Notes under the pieces: model-generated | The model's database searches: none | What the model saw: the letters and a program-made list of their open reading frames with translations, nothing else | What the model was told of the DNA's origin: nothing | Part shown: piece by piece, positions 21,894-33,891 of the stretch | How the letters are laid out: every line of letters starts with the position of its first letter | Numbering within the stretch: the stretch's first letter is position 1 | Program-made: the position numbers and the translations under genes | Assembly (NCBI GenBank): GCA_022036555.1 | Contig: CM039123.1 | Coordinates: forward strand, 10,727,217 to 10,791,216 | Source: Microstegium vimineum | Lineage: Eukaryota > Streptophyta > Magnoliopsida > Poales > Poaceae | Direction of reading: 5' to 3' | DNA: 64,000 nucleotides

Positions 21894-22340
21894 TTGACGA
21901 CAATACAAGCTCGAGTAGAGAATAATGAGTGAATTTTGATAAGAGAAAACATGACTTGACATGAGATAGGCATGGGTTAGTGATAGAAAAGACAAAAACA
22001 TGTCTAACCATTCAAGCCATGACAAGCACAATAGATATGAATTGAGCATAGTACTTGATTTCATAAAGGATATGCTATAGCCAAAAGATCAGAGATTAGC
22101 GCGGAAGCAATATAGCATAAACACGTGACATGATATTATAAAAAGATGAAGGTCCACACATGTCACACAACCATCAAGTCTCAAACATCACACATATCTT
22201 ACAATGCATAAAGACGGTAAACGTGATGCATGATGCGATAGAGTTAATACACATCAAAAGAACAAATCCTACTAGCTCCCCCTGAAGCTAGTCCATCTAC
22301 TCGACTCTCCCTCTCCCCCTTTGGCATCGAAGCACCAGAA

Positions 22341-24985
22341 CTAGGCGTCTGGAGGTGGAGTGGAAGCAGCCGTGGAGCGGTCGAGCACCCTGAATGCTGC
22401 CAAATAGGTCTCATCATCTGAATCCTTCCCCTGAGTGTCTGACGCTAGAAGTGAAGCGGTCTGGGGGTCGGAAGCTGACAGGCCTGCTATCGCTGCTGTC
22501 GAAGACTCTGGAGCAGTAGCGGGGGTAGAAGTAGGAGTAGAAACCGGTGCCAGTGTCGCTGCGGGAGCCTCAGGAGCTGCGGTATCCGGTTGTGCCTCAT
22601 GCACGGACTCGTCTGGAGTCTGAAGGACCGGAGACTGCGGAGGCTGTACTGGAGTCGTAGTAACCATTGTAGCATCGATAGCAACGGCAACTGTGGGTGG
22701 AGTGGACACGGCTGGAGCTCGACTGTTGTGAGTAGCCTCTGAGGAAGCTACTGAAGAGCGGTGCTGATCAGCTGTCGGTGCAACCAGCTCTACCTCAACC
22801 TCTGCTGCTAGCTGCTGACCAGTGGGGGGCGACTGCCCTGTAATGTCGTTGAATGACACAGATAGATCTCTGGCAGTAGAACCCATCGTAACAGTGAGCG
22901 GCGTGAAACCAGTAGTGAGAGGGGTGAACTGCTGAGTCGGGCCGAAGGTGTCCAACCACTGTGTCACCTGAGTCGCCGGTGACTGGAACGGGGTGGTCAA
23001 ACCTGCACCCTGAAGTCCACTGGACTGTACGGCTGGGGTGGGAGTGACTGTCTGACCGGCGGAACTCGCAGGGGCCACTGAAGGGCCAACTGAGGGGCAA
23101 CTGAAAACTATGGTCCTCCTATCTGCCCAACTGACTGAGAGGGTTGAGATGTGCTCATCATCTATATCTGAGGTGCAGCTAGAAACTCAAGAGGAGGGGC
23201 GCCAGTCCACTTCATCATGTGGGCCATAAAGGCCATGTTCTGCTGCTGAAGCTGCTGAGACTGTAGCTGTAGGCGCTGTGACTCCAACTGCATAGCTAGC
23301 ATCTGTCGCTACATCTCAAAGTGACGCTCCTCAGACTGCCGCTGCATCTCATCCTGTCTCTGCTAGACCTGAGTAACTGCAGTGACTAAAGAGCTCTGCT
23401 GCTCATTGAGACGGTCAAGGATCTTCAGCATCATAGTCTCTGTGGCAGAACCAGAGCCGCCAGCCTCAGTGTCGTGAGCCCGTGGGGGCATAGGTGGAAC
23501 TAGCTGGAAGTCGACGTCTGAGCTGTCTGAAGTAGTATCCTCAGGAATCACATCAGCTCCAGTGTCCAAGCCATGAAGCTCCTGCTGCTCAACACTGCGT
23601 ATAGCCTCATCCTGAGTATCAACCTCCGCTCTATCAGCTGGAGCAGTCCTCTCCCTGACAAGACGAAGCACCCGGTTCCCAAACCGGCTGTCAAACGAAC
23701 CAAGGACTCTGTAGGCCAGGAAAGAAGTCGGTGACTGATCCAGCAGGGCGCGGAATCCAGGGTTGGCTCCCTCAAGCTCAATAGCTATGATCGATGAAAT
23801 CCAGTGAGCATAGGGAAACTAACGTCGTGCTCTCATACCATCTGCTATCACATCCTCAATCTCTGACACAAGAAAGTCGGCGATGTCGAACGGTGTCTGA
23901 GAGACGAGTGCCTGAAGAAGTACCTGTTGCATGTTGGTCAATCCTTCCTTGTAACCTGTGCGAGGCAGCAGGGTACAACGTAGGACCTCGTTCAGGCGGT
24001 GAACGGTGGGTCGGAGCTCTGCTGGGCTACGACGGGAGCCCTCTGAGAAAGGTGGCTTGAAGAGAGGAGCCACCTCCTGAACTGACAATGTACGACCACC
24101 TCGAGCTCGGCGAGGCACAGAGGCTCCTCTATAGCAGTCATAGTGAAGGTCAAGCTCTCCACCGGTCTGAGTAAAGTGAAAGATCTCTCTGAGCCGAGTC
24201 AAATAGAGCCTGTATCGCTCTCCTTTGAAGGTATACTGTAGAAACTTGTGCTCTGGATCAACCCACACTGAGGCATAGAACTCTCTGACCCATCTCTCAA
24301 TATAGTTTTCGGAATGGCCAAGTAAATCGGCGAGTCCCGGAAGGTATGTGATAAACGGTCTGATCTCCTCACTAGCCAACTCAACTATGCTCTCCAAGGA
24401 GCAAACCCTGTGACGTCGGATCTGGATGCTGGTAAGCTGTGCTGCTCTGTAGAAATCCTCCATGAGAGGTGTGTGCCATCCTGGTGAGGCTCTGGGGTCA
24501 CGCTGATCAGGGCACCACTTCTCAAGAGCGACAAATCGAAGTTTCTTCACCTACTTGGCTGTGAGATTCCTCAGATCGAGGTGAATAGATGCTGAAGCTG
24601 TCGTAGGAGCTGCTGAGGCACTCTGAGGTGACTGAGCTGACTGGGAACGAGTAGATCGCCCCCAGGAACAAGGTGCCAACGGTGTACCCAGAGCCTCCGT
24701 GACAAGCTCCTGCTCCTCTGGAGTGTCCTCTGTCTGTGACTCAGGAGGAGTAGACGGTAGAGCCCGCGGAGGGGTGCCAAGTCTCACTGACCCTCGGCGA
24801 CCACCTCGCTTTGCACGGTCGGCTGCATCTGCCACTGCTTTGGCTTTCTCAGCCTCTGTTAGCTTTCGCTTCTTTTTCTTTGCCTTCTCAACCACTTGCT
24901 TCTTGCCCTTGTCTCTGGAAGGACGTGGAGGAGGAGGAGTGTCATCACCTGACCCAACAGCACGAGCACGAGAACCACGAGCCAT
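22341..24985 (-). pseudogene. Sirevirus env-like region, one frame broken by six TAG codons
   Basis: From Met at 24985 (MARGSRARAVGSGDD, basic and proline-rich) one frame reads to about 23100. It passes in-frame TAG codons at 24553, 23821, 23365, 23311, 23164 and 23110 (minus-strand first base). Between stops the protein is coherent: a globular part (VALEKWCPDQRDP, YIERWVREFYASVW), an acidic linker and a Gln-rich tail (RQMLAMQLESQRL). The last piece (23078-22341, Ser/Thr/Pro-rich) needs a one-base frame change. Third genes in this position in Sireviruses are called env-like, but no signal peptide or obvious membrane helix was seen here. The function is unproven. Confidence 0.75.
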
Positions 24986-25724
24986 ATCGGATCAAACAAA
25001 GAGTCACTGCCCACTGACAACTGTCAAACACAAGAGCCACTGCCAACTGTAAGAGCCACTGATCTCTGTCACAATCAACTGCCAACTGATCAATCAAAGC
25101 ACAACTGACAGAGGGGCCTGCAAGCCACTGGACTGAACCTTCTGAGGCTTTGCCTCAATCCTTACTCGCGAGCTTTGGCCCGAGTTTAAGTTGCCACTGA
25201 CTGCTGAGGTAAGAAAGCGTATCTAATCAGAGCGACTCAAGTCCCAAACCACACTCCGAAAGAGATTTGCCAGCCTAGCGAGAAGTGGTGAAGTCGACGA
25301 CGACGAATCGAGTTCGGTCACGGACGAAGACGTCAAAGACCCTTCTAGGGTTATGCCAAACCCTAAGGGTGAGGTGCACTTGGCAGAGCAACAGGGGGAA
25401 ACCCAAGAGGTATGGACTGGCTGGCAGGGATGTGGTGGTGGTTTGGATGCCGGCGAGGGGGGTCCTTGGCGGCGAGGTCGGTGGAGGGAGGTAGTCAGGC
25501 GGCGGCGCGGTGGAAGGCGGCGTTGCTGCGGCGGGGTGTGAAGCAGGGTACCTCGGATGGCGGAGCTCCGGTGGAGGGATTACCGGCGGCGAGAACGGTT
25601 GCGAGGGCGCAGGGGAGCAGACGACGGAGCAGTGGCGGTGGAGGAGCGGCGGCGTACGGACGGCGGAAGAGAAGAACACAGCTAAAATAGAACCGCACGC
25701 GGGGGGTTATCCGCAAAATTTGAG

Positions 25725-26035
25725 AGCGTCGGACCACTCTGCTTGGTCCGGAGGCTGGTCCGATGGGGGGTCCGACGGTACCACAGAAAGAAAAACAGAG
25801 AGCACCCGACCACCAGACCAGTGCGTCAGACTACTCACCGGACTGGTCCGAGGTGCACCCGACTGGTCCGACGGCGCTTAGACATAACTGACAGAGGCAC
25901 CGGACAACTTGCCAATGGTCCGGAGGAGCGTCGGACTATGGTCCGACGGATTCTGTGGCTGGAGAAATTTTATGCAGAGAGGGACAAGGCGTCGGACCAC
26001 TGAGCGTCGGACCATGCAGAGTGGTCCGGTGCTTA
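25725..26035. repeat. Internal GTCCGG / GTCCGAC repeat cluster between pol and env-like region
   Basis: GGACCACTCTGCTTGGTCCGG, GACTGGTCCGA, GTCGGACTATGGTCCGACGG and related words repeat in both orientations. The rest of 24986-26520 is non-coding; its GC-rich part (25400-25680) has only composition-driven open frames. Confidence 0.75.
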
Positions 26036-26520
26036 AATTTGCTCTGAATTTTCCTATTTTTCTCTCCAATCTTTTCTCTTAGCCGAGTACCAACACAAAA
26101 GAGCAAAGAGGAGCCCATGTTGGACTTAACATAAGAACCATCTCTCAAACCCTCAATTTTAGAAATAGTTTTCCATAGGCTAGGATTAGTTTTCATAAGA
26201 AAATAGTTCAATAAAGCTCCAAGAGTCACCATAGGGGCACAAGAGGGGTATTAGCTGAAGCTAGAGCGTTGAATTGCTCCCCCTAAGTGATGAACCTAAG
26301 GATGACCAAAAAAAAACTTAACCGAAAAGAAACGAAGAAGCAACACTCATGCATATGCAATGCAAAACGGAATTTGAATCTAGGTTGCTTGCAAGTTTAA
26401 ACCACGGTTAAGCTTTGTCACACGCTTTGAGGGTGGTTATCTTAACCGTGTTAGCCAAGCCTATGTGCATTACCAAATTAAACATGTTATATTACATATG
26501 AATGCATGGTTCACACAAAC

Positions 26521-29500
26521 TCATCTTTTAGTGAAGTTAGAGCGATCAAGCACATTCAACTCGCTTCTCAACCTACAAAAGGTTGTTTCATCGAGTGGTT
26601 TAGTGAAGATATCCGCCAATTGATCTTCGCTCTTAACTCCAACTAGTGTGATGTCTTTCCTAGCCACATGATCTCTAAGAAAGTGATGGCAAATATCTAT
26701 GTGCTTGGTGCGAGAGTGTTGAACCAGGTTGTTAGCAAGCTTTACGGCGCTTTCATTATCACACAAAAGTGGAACTTCTTTTAAAAACACGCCGTAATCA
26801 AAGAGTGGTTGGGTCATGTATAAGATTTGTGCACAACTTGCTCCCATGGCAATGTATTCCGCCTCGACGGTTGACAATGCCACACTGTTTTGCTTCTTTG
26901 AGGACCAAGAAACAAGTGATCTTCCTAGCATGTGGCACCCGCCGGAGGTACTCTTCCTATCAACCTTACACCCGGCGTAATCCGAATCGGAATAGCCAAC
27001 TAGTTGGAAGGGAGCTCCTTTGGGATACCAAAGACCCATGCTAGGGGTGTGCCTTATGTACCTAAGGATTCTTTTAACCACACAAAGATGCGACTCCTTA
27101 GGGCTTGCTTGAAACCTAGCACACATGCACACACTAAACATGATATCCGGCCTAGATGCGGTGAGGTAAAGTAAACTACCGATCATAGAGCAATAAAGAG
27201 TTTGGTCAATCGGTTTACCTCCCTCATTGAGATCGAGATGCCCATTAGTTGGCATTGGGGTCTTGATTTGCTTGCAATCCTCCATCTTGAACTTCTTAAG
27301 TAGATCATAACTATACTTTTCTTGAGAGATGAAGGTCCCTTCTCTCATTTGCTTCACTTGAAAGCCAAGGAAGAAGGTTAGCTCGCCAATCATTGACATC
27401 TCGAACTCCTTGGACATCAAGTCACCAAACTCCTTGCAATGGTCTTGGTTTGTTGATCCAAATATAATGTCATCGACATATACTTGGCAAACGAAGATAT
27501 CTCCATTAAGCTTCTTGGTGAATAGTGTAGTGTCGACGATCCCGATCTTGAAGCCCTTCTTGATTAGGAAGTCCCTTAGCCTCTCATACCAAGCTCTTGG
27601 AGCTTGCTTCAATCCGTAGAGTGCCTTGGACAACCTATACACATGATTAGGCAAGTTTGGGTCTTCAAACCCGGGAGGTTGTGAGACATAGACAAGTTCA
27701 TTTATGAAACCATTTAAGAAGACGCTCTTCACATCCATTTGAAAAAGTTTCATTTTGTGATGTGAAGCATACGCCAAAAGGATACGGATGGCTTCAAGTC
27801 TTGCAACCGGAGCAAAGGTCTCTCCAAAATCGAGTCCTTTTACTTGAGAGAACCCCTTTGTCACCAATCTTGCTTTGTTCCTCACAACCACGCCTTGATC
27901 ATCTTGCTTGTTCCTAAACACCCACTTGGTGCCAATGATTCTTGCATCCTTTGGCTTCTCTTCAAGTGTCCACACTTGGTTCCGGGTGAAGTTGTTGAGT
28001 TCTTCATGCATGGCATTCACCCAATCTGGATCCACAAGTGCTTCTTCTACACTAGTAGGCTCAACAAAGGAAACAAACGAGTGATGTTCAACATAAGATG
28101 CAAGTCTAGAGCGAGTCATTACTCTCTTTGATGGACTCCCTATGATTTGATCATGGGGGTGAGCTTGAAGGATATATGTTGATCTTCTAATTGTCTCTTG
28201 AGGAGGGGGATGCGGTGTTTCAACATTGCTTGCTTCGGCCTCGGCTTGATCTTGAGGAATGTGAGTGTCTTCTTGAGCTTCCCTCACTTGATCTCCTTCA
28301 TCAACTTGAGGTGTGTGGGGTGGATAAGGATCTTGATTTGCTTCATCTTCAACTTCTTCCACCTCTTGCGGGTTGATAGCACCAATTGGCATATTCTTCA
28401 TTGCCTCCCTCAAGGGTTCATCACCTACATCAATATCCTCAAGCGCTCCTTGGGAGCCATTAGTTTCATCAAACTCCAAGTCATACGTTTCTTCAACTAA
28501 GCCGGTGGCTTTGTTAAATACACAGTATGCCTTGGATTTAAGTGAATATCCAACAAGGAAACCAATGTCACACTGTCGTTGGAATTTACCCAAGTGTTGG
28601 CGCTTCTTGTAGATGTACACCTTGCAACCAAACACCCGGAAGAATGAAATATCCGGCTTCTTCCCATTGACAAGCTCATAAGGGGTCTTCTTTAATAGCC
28701 TTTGGACGAAGAGACGGTTTGCCGCATAGCATGCGGTGTTGATTGCCTCCGCCCAAAACTTCTCCGGAGTGTTGTACTCATCAAGCATAGACCTTGCTAG
28801 AGTTATGAGCGTCCGGTTCTTCCTCTCTACAACACCATTTTGTTGTGGAGTATATGTGGCGGACACCTCATGCTTGATCCCAACTTCATCACAATAATCT
28901 TCAATCTTTGTGTTCACAAATTCGGTGCCATTGTCACTTCTAATCTTCTTGATCTTCACATCAAATTCATTTTGAGCTCTTGTAGCAAATTTCTTAAAGA
29001 TGCCCTGTGTCTCTCCCTTGTCTTGAAGAAAGAACACCCAAGTGTATCGAGAGTAGTCATCCACTACCACCAAGCAATATAGATTTCCTCCAAGACTAGC
29101 ATAGGTGGTAGGGCCAAATAGATCCATGTGTAGCAACTCTAGGACTCTTGAGGTTGACATGAAAGCTTTGGTTGGATGAGTGTTTGCCACTTGCTTGCCG
29201 GCTTGACATGCACTACAAAGTTTGTCCTTCTCAAACACCACATCCTTGATTCCTCTAACCATTTCCTTCTTGACAAGCTTCTTCAAGGTTGACATGCCCA
29301 CATGAGCTAATCTTCTATGCCATAGCCAACCCAAAGAATTCTTGGAAAAGAGACAAGTTTGCAAGTTAGCTTCATTTGAAATGAAGTCCACTAAGTAGAG
29401 GTTGTTGTGCCAGAACCCTTTGAATATCATAGATGAATCTTCAATCTTGGTCACAATCACCTCATTTGAAGTGAAGAGACAATGAAACCCGAGATCACAA

Positions 29501-29748
29501 AGTTGACCAACCGATAGCAAATTGAAGCTCAAAGATTGTACTAGCAAGACATTGAAAATTGATTGATCTTGAGAGATAGCCACTTTGCCTAAGCCTTGAA
29601 CTTTGCCCTTTGAATTATCCCCAAAAGTAATCTTGTCTTGATTTGCACAATCCTCATCAAGTGTGTTGAACATCCGGGGGTCGCCGATCATGTGTTGAGT
29701 GCAACCACTATCAATTACCCAATGGCTCCCACCGGTCTTGTAGTTCAC
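26521..29748 (-). CDS. pol: Sirevirus Copia pol: protease, integrase, reverse transcriptase, RNase H
   Basis: An uninterrupted 1075-codon frame. Order of domains: aspartic protease (WVIDSGCTQHM, catalytic D13), integrase zinc region (LWHRRLAHVG then CSACQAGK) with the D-D-E core (HMDLFG, RSDNGTEF, NGVVERKNR), then reverse transcriptase (FQMDVKSVFLNG, YVDDIIFGS) and RNase H (VGYSDSDYAG, STVEAEYIA, TKHIDICHHFLRDH). Integrase before reverse transcriptase defines Copia. The frame is the same as the upstream gag frame and is separated from it by TAA and TAG only 20 bases apart. All catalytic blocks look intact. It would copy and integrate the element from cytoplasmic particles into nuclear DNA. 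The first Met is not necessarily a real start, as pol is normally made as a gag fusion. Confidence 0.95.
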   Translation of the reverse strand: MNYKTGGSHWVIDSGCTQHMIGDPRMFNTLDEDCANQDKITFGDNSKGKVQGLGKVAISQDQSIFNVLLVQSLSFNLLSVGQLCDLGFHCLFTSNEVIVTKIEDSSMIFKGFWHNNLYLVDFISNEANLQTCLFSKNSLGWLWHRRLAHVGMSTLKKLVKKEMVRGIKDVVFEKDKLCSACQAGKQVANTHPTKAFMSTSRVLELLHMDLFGPTTYASLGGNLYCLVVVDDYSRYTWVFFLQDKGETQGIFKKFATRAQNEFDVKIKKIRSDNGTEFVNTKIEDYCDEVGIKHEVSATYTPQQNGVVERKNRTLITLARSMLDEYNTPEKFWAEAINTACYAANRLFVQRLLKKTPYELVNGKKPDISFFRVFGCKVYIYKKRQHLGKFQRQCDIGFLVGYSLKSKAYCVFNKATGLVEETYDLEFDETNGSQGALEDIDVGDEPLREAMKNMPIGAINPQEVEEVEDEANQDPYPPHTPQVDEGDQVREAQEDTHIPQDQAEAEASNVETPHPPPQETIRRSTYILQAHPHDQIIGSPSKRVMTRSRLASYVEHHSFVSFVEPTSVEEALVDPDWVNAMHEELNNFTRNQVWTLEEKPKDARIIGTKWVFRNKQDDQGVVVRNKARLVTKGFSQVKGLDFGETFAPVARLEAIRILLAYASHHKMKLFQMDVKSVFLNGFINELVYVSQPPGFEDPNLPNHVYRLSKALYGLKQAPRAWYERLRDFLIKKGFKIGIVDTTLFTKKLNGDIFVCQVYVDDIIFGSTNQDHCKEFGDLMSKEFEMSMIGELTFFLGFQVKQMREGTFISQEKYSYDLLKKFKMEDCKQIKTPMPTNGHLDLNEGGKPIDQTLYCSMIGSLLYLTASRPDIMFSVCMCARFQASPKESHLCVVKRILRYIRHTPSMGLWYPKGAPFQLVGYSDSDYAGCKVDRKSTSGGCHMLGRSLVSWSSKKQNSVALSTVEAEYIAMGASCAQILYMTQPLFDYGVFLKEVPLLCDNESAVKLANNLVQHSRTKHIDICHHFLRDHVARKDITLVGVKSEDQLADIFTKPLDETTFCRLRSELNVLDRSNFTKR

Positions 29749-29769
29749 CTACACACAAGCAACTTGAAG

Positions 29770-32165
29770 TTAAGCTTGTTGTTTGGGAACCCCCTTAGTG
29801 CGGGGCCCCATTGCCTTGTCAACCAACTCCTTAGCAACCCAAAGAACCCTAGGCTTGTTCTTCATTGGTGGTCCAAGAAACACCACAAGTGGTCTACCCT
29901 TGGAATCTTTGTTGATGACATAGTGTGCATCATGAGGAAATGGCCTAGTGTGCTTGGGCAAGGTCTTGGGACGTGGAGTCTTGCATTGAAACTCGAAGTG
30001 ACCAATTTGACCACATCCAAAACACCTCTTAGGCTTGGGCTTTGGCTTCTCTTGATTGTAGCCATTGTACTTGTTCTTGTAGTAGTTCTTGGCTTCAATC
30101 TTGACCTTGGCCTTCATCACTTGGTTCTCCTTGTACCCAATACCGGTCTTGTCATTCTTCATGATGGTGCTCATTAGAAGCTCACTTTGGAGATTATGGC
30201 CCTTGGTGAACTTTTCAAGACCACTTGTAAGTTTGGTCTTGTCATTCTTGAGCTTGGCAATTTCTTCTCTAAGAGAGTTGATCAAGGTGATAGCATCTTT
30301 GTCTTCTTCTTGAGTCGGCTTGATGGTGAAGGGCTTGTTTGCCTTGAGGTTGATTAGCTCTTCCTTGAGCTTTGAGTTCTCTTCCCTCATCTTCATATAA
30401 TCATCATACTTGTCGGCTTCTACAACTCTCTTGCCCTTGCACTTAGCACTTTGCTCAAGAGCCACATCATCAAGCTCGATTTCACAAGAGGTGGCACTTG
30501 CACACTTAGCACACGGGTTAGTAGCAACATGTGTAAGATCTTGAGTAAGCAATTCATTTGCTACCACTAGTGTGCCATGATCACTTTTCACTTGGTTGTA
30601 GTCATCTTTTAGCAAGTTATACATTGTGAGGAGCTCTTGGGATGACCTCTCAAGCTTATCATGTTTCTCATTGGCTTGCTTAAGAGAGACTTTGAGCTCC
30701 CTAGTGCTAGATGTGAGAGAGTTAATCTCAAGCTTCAAATCATCATTAGCACTAGACAAGTTGTCAAGCTTATCATGCAGGTTTTCTTTGATTTCAAGAA
30801 GTTTGTCATTTTTACTCTTGTACTTCCTTATGATGCTAGCGTACTTGTTGCATATTTTAATTAGCTCATCATAGGAAGGTGCTTCTTCATCGTCACTATC
30901 ATCACTAGAGAGGTCATCACCATCATCCTCTTTTTGTACCTTCTTGTCACCTTTAGCCATAAGGCATAGGTGTGTAGAGGATGAGCCCGGCGATGAAGGA
31001 GAAGGTGGCGGTGGAATCGAAGAACCAATCACCAATGTGGCCACCTTCTCTTCTTCACTCTCATCATCGGAAGAGTCACTTGAATCATCAATATCGGTGA
31101 GCCAATCACCCACAATGTAAGCCTTGCCATCCTTCTTCTTCTTGTGGAAGTTGAAGTTCCTCTTCTTCTTGTATGGCTTGTCTTGCTTCTTGTCATCATC
31201 ACTTGAGTCATCATTGCCGCCCTTGTTCTTCTTGAAGTTCTTGAACTTGTTGTTCTTGAACTTGTCTTTCTTCTCTTTGAGACACGCATGGGCTAGATGA
31301 CCAAGAGTGCCGCAATTGTAGCACTTCATTTGGGAGATTGGCTTCCTTGAAGAGCTTGTGAAGAATTTCTTCTTCTTTGAGTCAAACTTGACTCTATTCT
31401 TGTTTAGCCTCTTTAACATCTTGGTGGTCTTCTTCACCATGAGAGCGATGTTGTCTTCATCATCATCATCACTTGCACTCTCAATGACATATTGAATCTT
31501 GCACTTCTCCTTGGAAGATGCCTTGAGAGCCAAGTCCTTCTTCTCCTCCTTCCTTTATTCTTGGAGGAGGATGAACTTCCATCATTGATCTTCATGTACA
31601 TCTCATGAACATTGATCTTGCCCAACACTTGTGTTGGTGTAGTTGCGGAGAGATCGCCTTGATGAAGAACCGTGACGATGTGGCTATACTTGTCTATTGG
31701 TAGGACACAAAGTATCTTATGCACCACATCGGCCGGTGTCATTTGGGAGAGCCCAAGGCTATTCAACTCCTCTACAAGCACATTCAAGCGAGAGTACATT
31801 TCATTAGCATTTTCATGAGATAGCATGGTGAAAGCATTTAACTTAGCAATGATGAGATGATAACGCTCTTCTCTTTCACATTTAGTGCCCTCGTGTAGAG
31901 CACAAATGTTTGTCCAAATTTCATGTGCGGTTTTGCAATTTCACACACGGTTGAACACATCCTTGCAAATGCCACGGAAAAGAATGTTCTTAGCCTTAGC
32001 ATTGTTCTTCTCAAAGTATGGATCCTCAGCGAACACCGATCCACCTTGGGTGGCGGCTTTGTGAACGCCGACGTCCACGGCCTCAAGGTAGGCCTCCATC
32101 CGCACTTTCCAATAAGGAAAGGCATCCCCATCGAACATGGGTGGCGGTCCATCCCCATGGGACAT
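29770..32165 (-). pseudogene. gag: Sirevirus gag, interrupted
   Basis: The start at 32165 (MSHGDGPPPMFDGDAFPYWK) is the usual Copia gag N-terminus. The frame reaches a TGA at 31941-31943 (before NCKTAHEIWT) and continues in the same frame to about 31550. There it must change frame to join the long piece 31533-29770. That piece has two CCHC zinc knuckles (CYNCGTLGHLAHAC and CFGCGQIGHFEFQC), Lys/Asp/Ser-rich stretches and a coiled-coil-like central region (LKEELINLKANK, LREEIAKLKND). With a nonsense codon and a frameshift, full gag cannot be made by normal translation. gag normally packages the RNA. Confidence 0.85.
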
Positions 32166-32203
32166 CTTGCTCTAGGCGATGAAGCCTAATTTAGAGCAAC
32201 CTG

Positions 32204-32216
32204 GCTCTGATACCAA
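32204..32216 (-). promoter_or_regulatory. Sirevirus primer-binding site (initiator Met tRNA)
   Basis: Minus-strand TTGGTATCAGAGCC lies immediately inside the 5' LTR. It is complementary to the 3' end of plant initiator methionine tRNA, the standard primer for Copia elements. Confidence 0.9.
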
Positions 32217-32217
32217 T

Positions 32218-33891
32218 TGAAAGGATCAAGATGCCCAAGAGGGGGGGGTGAATTGGACTTGTTTTAAATTTCTAAAGCAAATATGAAAACCTATCAAATG
32301 CCAATCACCCCCTAGTGCCTACGGTCCGTGTGTCCTAGCTAGAAAGCGGTAGCAGTTCATGGAAATTAAGAGCAACCTAAGCAATTCTAGTAGGTAATAT
32401 AAAAACAAGACGGAATGTAATGCGGAAATGTAAAGAGCTAGGGAAAAGAAATTCTCAGTGATGCAGCGATGTTTTCCCGAGGTATCGAGGTGTCGACCCA
32501 CCCCCCTAGTCCTCGTTGGAGCACCTCGCAAGGTATTGCTCCCCCTCTACCCGCGCAAGGGTAGAGTGCTCTCTACGGGCTGATTCTTCGCCACTCCGGC
32601 TCGGTGAATCGCCCACAACCGATCACAGAAGCTTGGAGAAGAGCCGCCAACAATCTTCCGGCGATCACTTCCTCCGAACACCACCAAACCGTCTAGGTGT
32701 TGTCGAACACCAAGAGTAACAAGCACAAGACCTTCACTTGACCAACTCAAGGCTAGGAAGGTGGAATGATGCACACAAGTCACTCCTAATCACTCTAGGA
32801 GGGAAGAACAAGATGAACTCTCTCTAATCTCTCCCTCACTAGGCACTTGACTCTCCAAAGATTTTCTCAAGGTGTCACCAGCTGAAACAATGGCCAAGAG
32901 AGGTCCTAAGGACGAAGGGGGCAACTATAAATAGTCCCCACCTCCAAAACTAGCCGTTTTTTACTTTTTCCTCTCTATGCGAAGCCACCGGACTAGTCCG
33001 GAGCTTATACCACCGGACCAAGCACACTGGTCCGGAGCTCACTCTGAAATCCAACTCAGGCACCGTCGGACTACTCTGCTTGGTCCGACGCCCTGGTCCG
33101 GAGCCAGGGTGCTCACTGAGTGAAAAAACATCTTCTCTTCTTTGAACCACCGGACCACTCTCCTTGGTCCGGAGCCCTAGTCCGACGCTCTGGTCCGGAG
33201 CCAGGGAGCTTACTGTATGGAACCAACCTCCTGTCTTGAAGCGTCGGACTAGCCGTCGGACTCACCGTCGGACTAGTCCGGAGCCTTCTCTCTCTGACAC
33301 GAGCCATCGGACCACTCTCCTATGGTCCGACGCTTTCTAGACAGGTGGTCCGAAGCTTCTCGAGCTGGAATTTTGCCTAAGTCAGGGACCGTCGGACCAC
33401 TCTCCTATGGTCCGACGCCTACTTGGCAGACTGGTTCGGAGCCTCTTTCTTCCCCTATTTTAACTGTTTTCGCTGAGATTTCTCAAGGGATTTTGCTCCT
33501 ACCATTTCTAGGGTTAACCATGGGCTGAAAGCAAGGTCTCTAGGACTAGTTGTGACAAGTGTGCATATACCTACTCTCCTAAACTCTCCTAGGTCAAGCT
33601 ACTAATCTCATACCCCCCTTTATAGTACGATCAAAGGAAAAACAATCCTAGCTATACTTAGTGCCCTTCTCAACCTTATGGCACTAAGAACTAGCCTAGT
33701 CTTTAACTTGTATCATCATCCTTTGCAACCGAAACGATTTCCATCTTGGGGGCATGAATATCCATTAAGCCCATTCAAATTATATCACTAATGACCTAAC
33801 ACAAATGACTTTGCCTCTGCAAAACACACGTTAGTCATAGTGACCTAGTATTGTCGTTAATCGCCTAAACACAAGGGTCCATGATTCTTCA
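32218..33891 (-). repeat. Sirevirus 5' LTR (right copy)
   Basis: 1674 bases, nearly identical to 20185-21874. It contains the second GTCCGG repeat cluster (about 32985-33440). The high identity indicates a young insertion. Confidence 0.9.

Larger units (their letters stand above)
20185..33891 (-). mobile_element. Sirevirus-type Ty1/Copia retrotransposon with env-like region, 13.7 kb
   Basis: LTRs at 20185-21874 and 32218-33891 run TGAAAGGATCAA to GATTCTTCA on the plus strand. The target duplication is TGTTT at 20180-20184 and 33892-33896. On the minus strand the order is 5' LTR, Met-tRNA primer site, gag (about 32165-29770), intact-looking pol (29748-26521), an env-like region (24985-22341), purine tract, 3' LTR. 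Long size, a third coding region after pol, extra AAAGGGGGAG tracts and many GTCCGG palindromes in the LTRs are Sirevirus hallmarks. gag has a stop and a frame change, and the env-like frame has six stops, so the copy is probably not autonomous. Confidence 0.93.

Noticed and set aside
22435..22690. Ala/Val-rich and Leu/Arg-rich frames within the Sirevirus env-like region
   Set aside because: They are shadows of the Ser/Thr/Pro-rich minus-strand frame.
22341..24985. Functional envelope glycoprotein
   Set aside because: No signal peptide, membrane helix or cleavage site was seen, and the frame is stopped six times; env-like is only a positional name in Sireviruses.
32204..32216. tRNA gene fragment
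   Set aside because: The sequence is only the primer-binding complement of the initiator Met tRNA end and lies exactly inside the LTR; no tRNA body is present.
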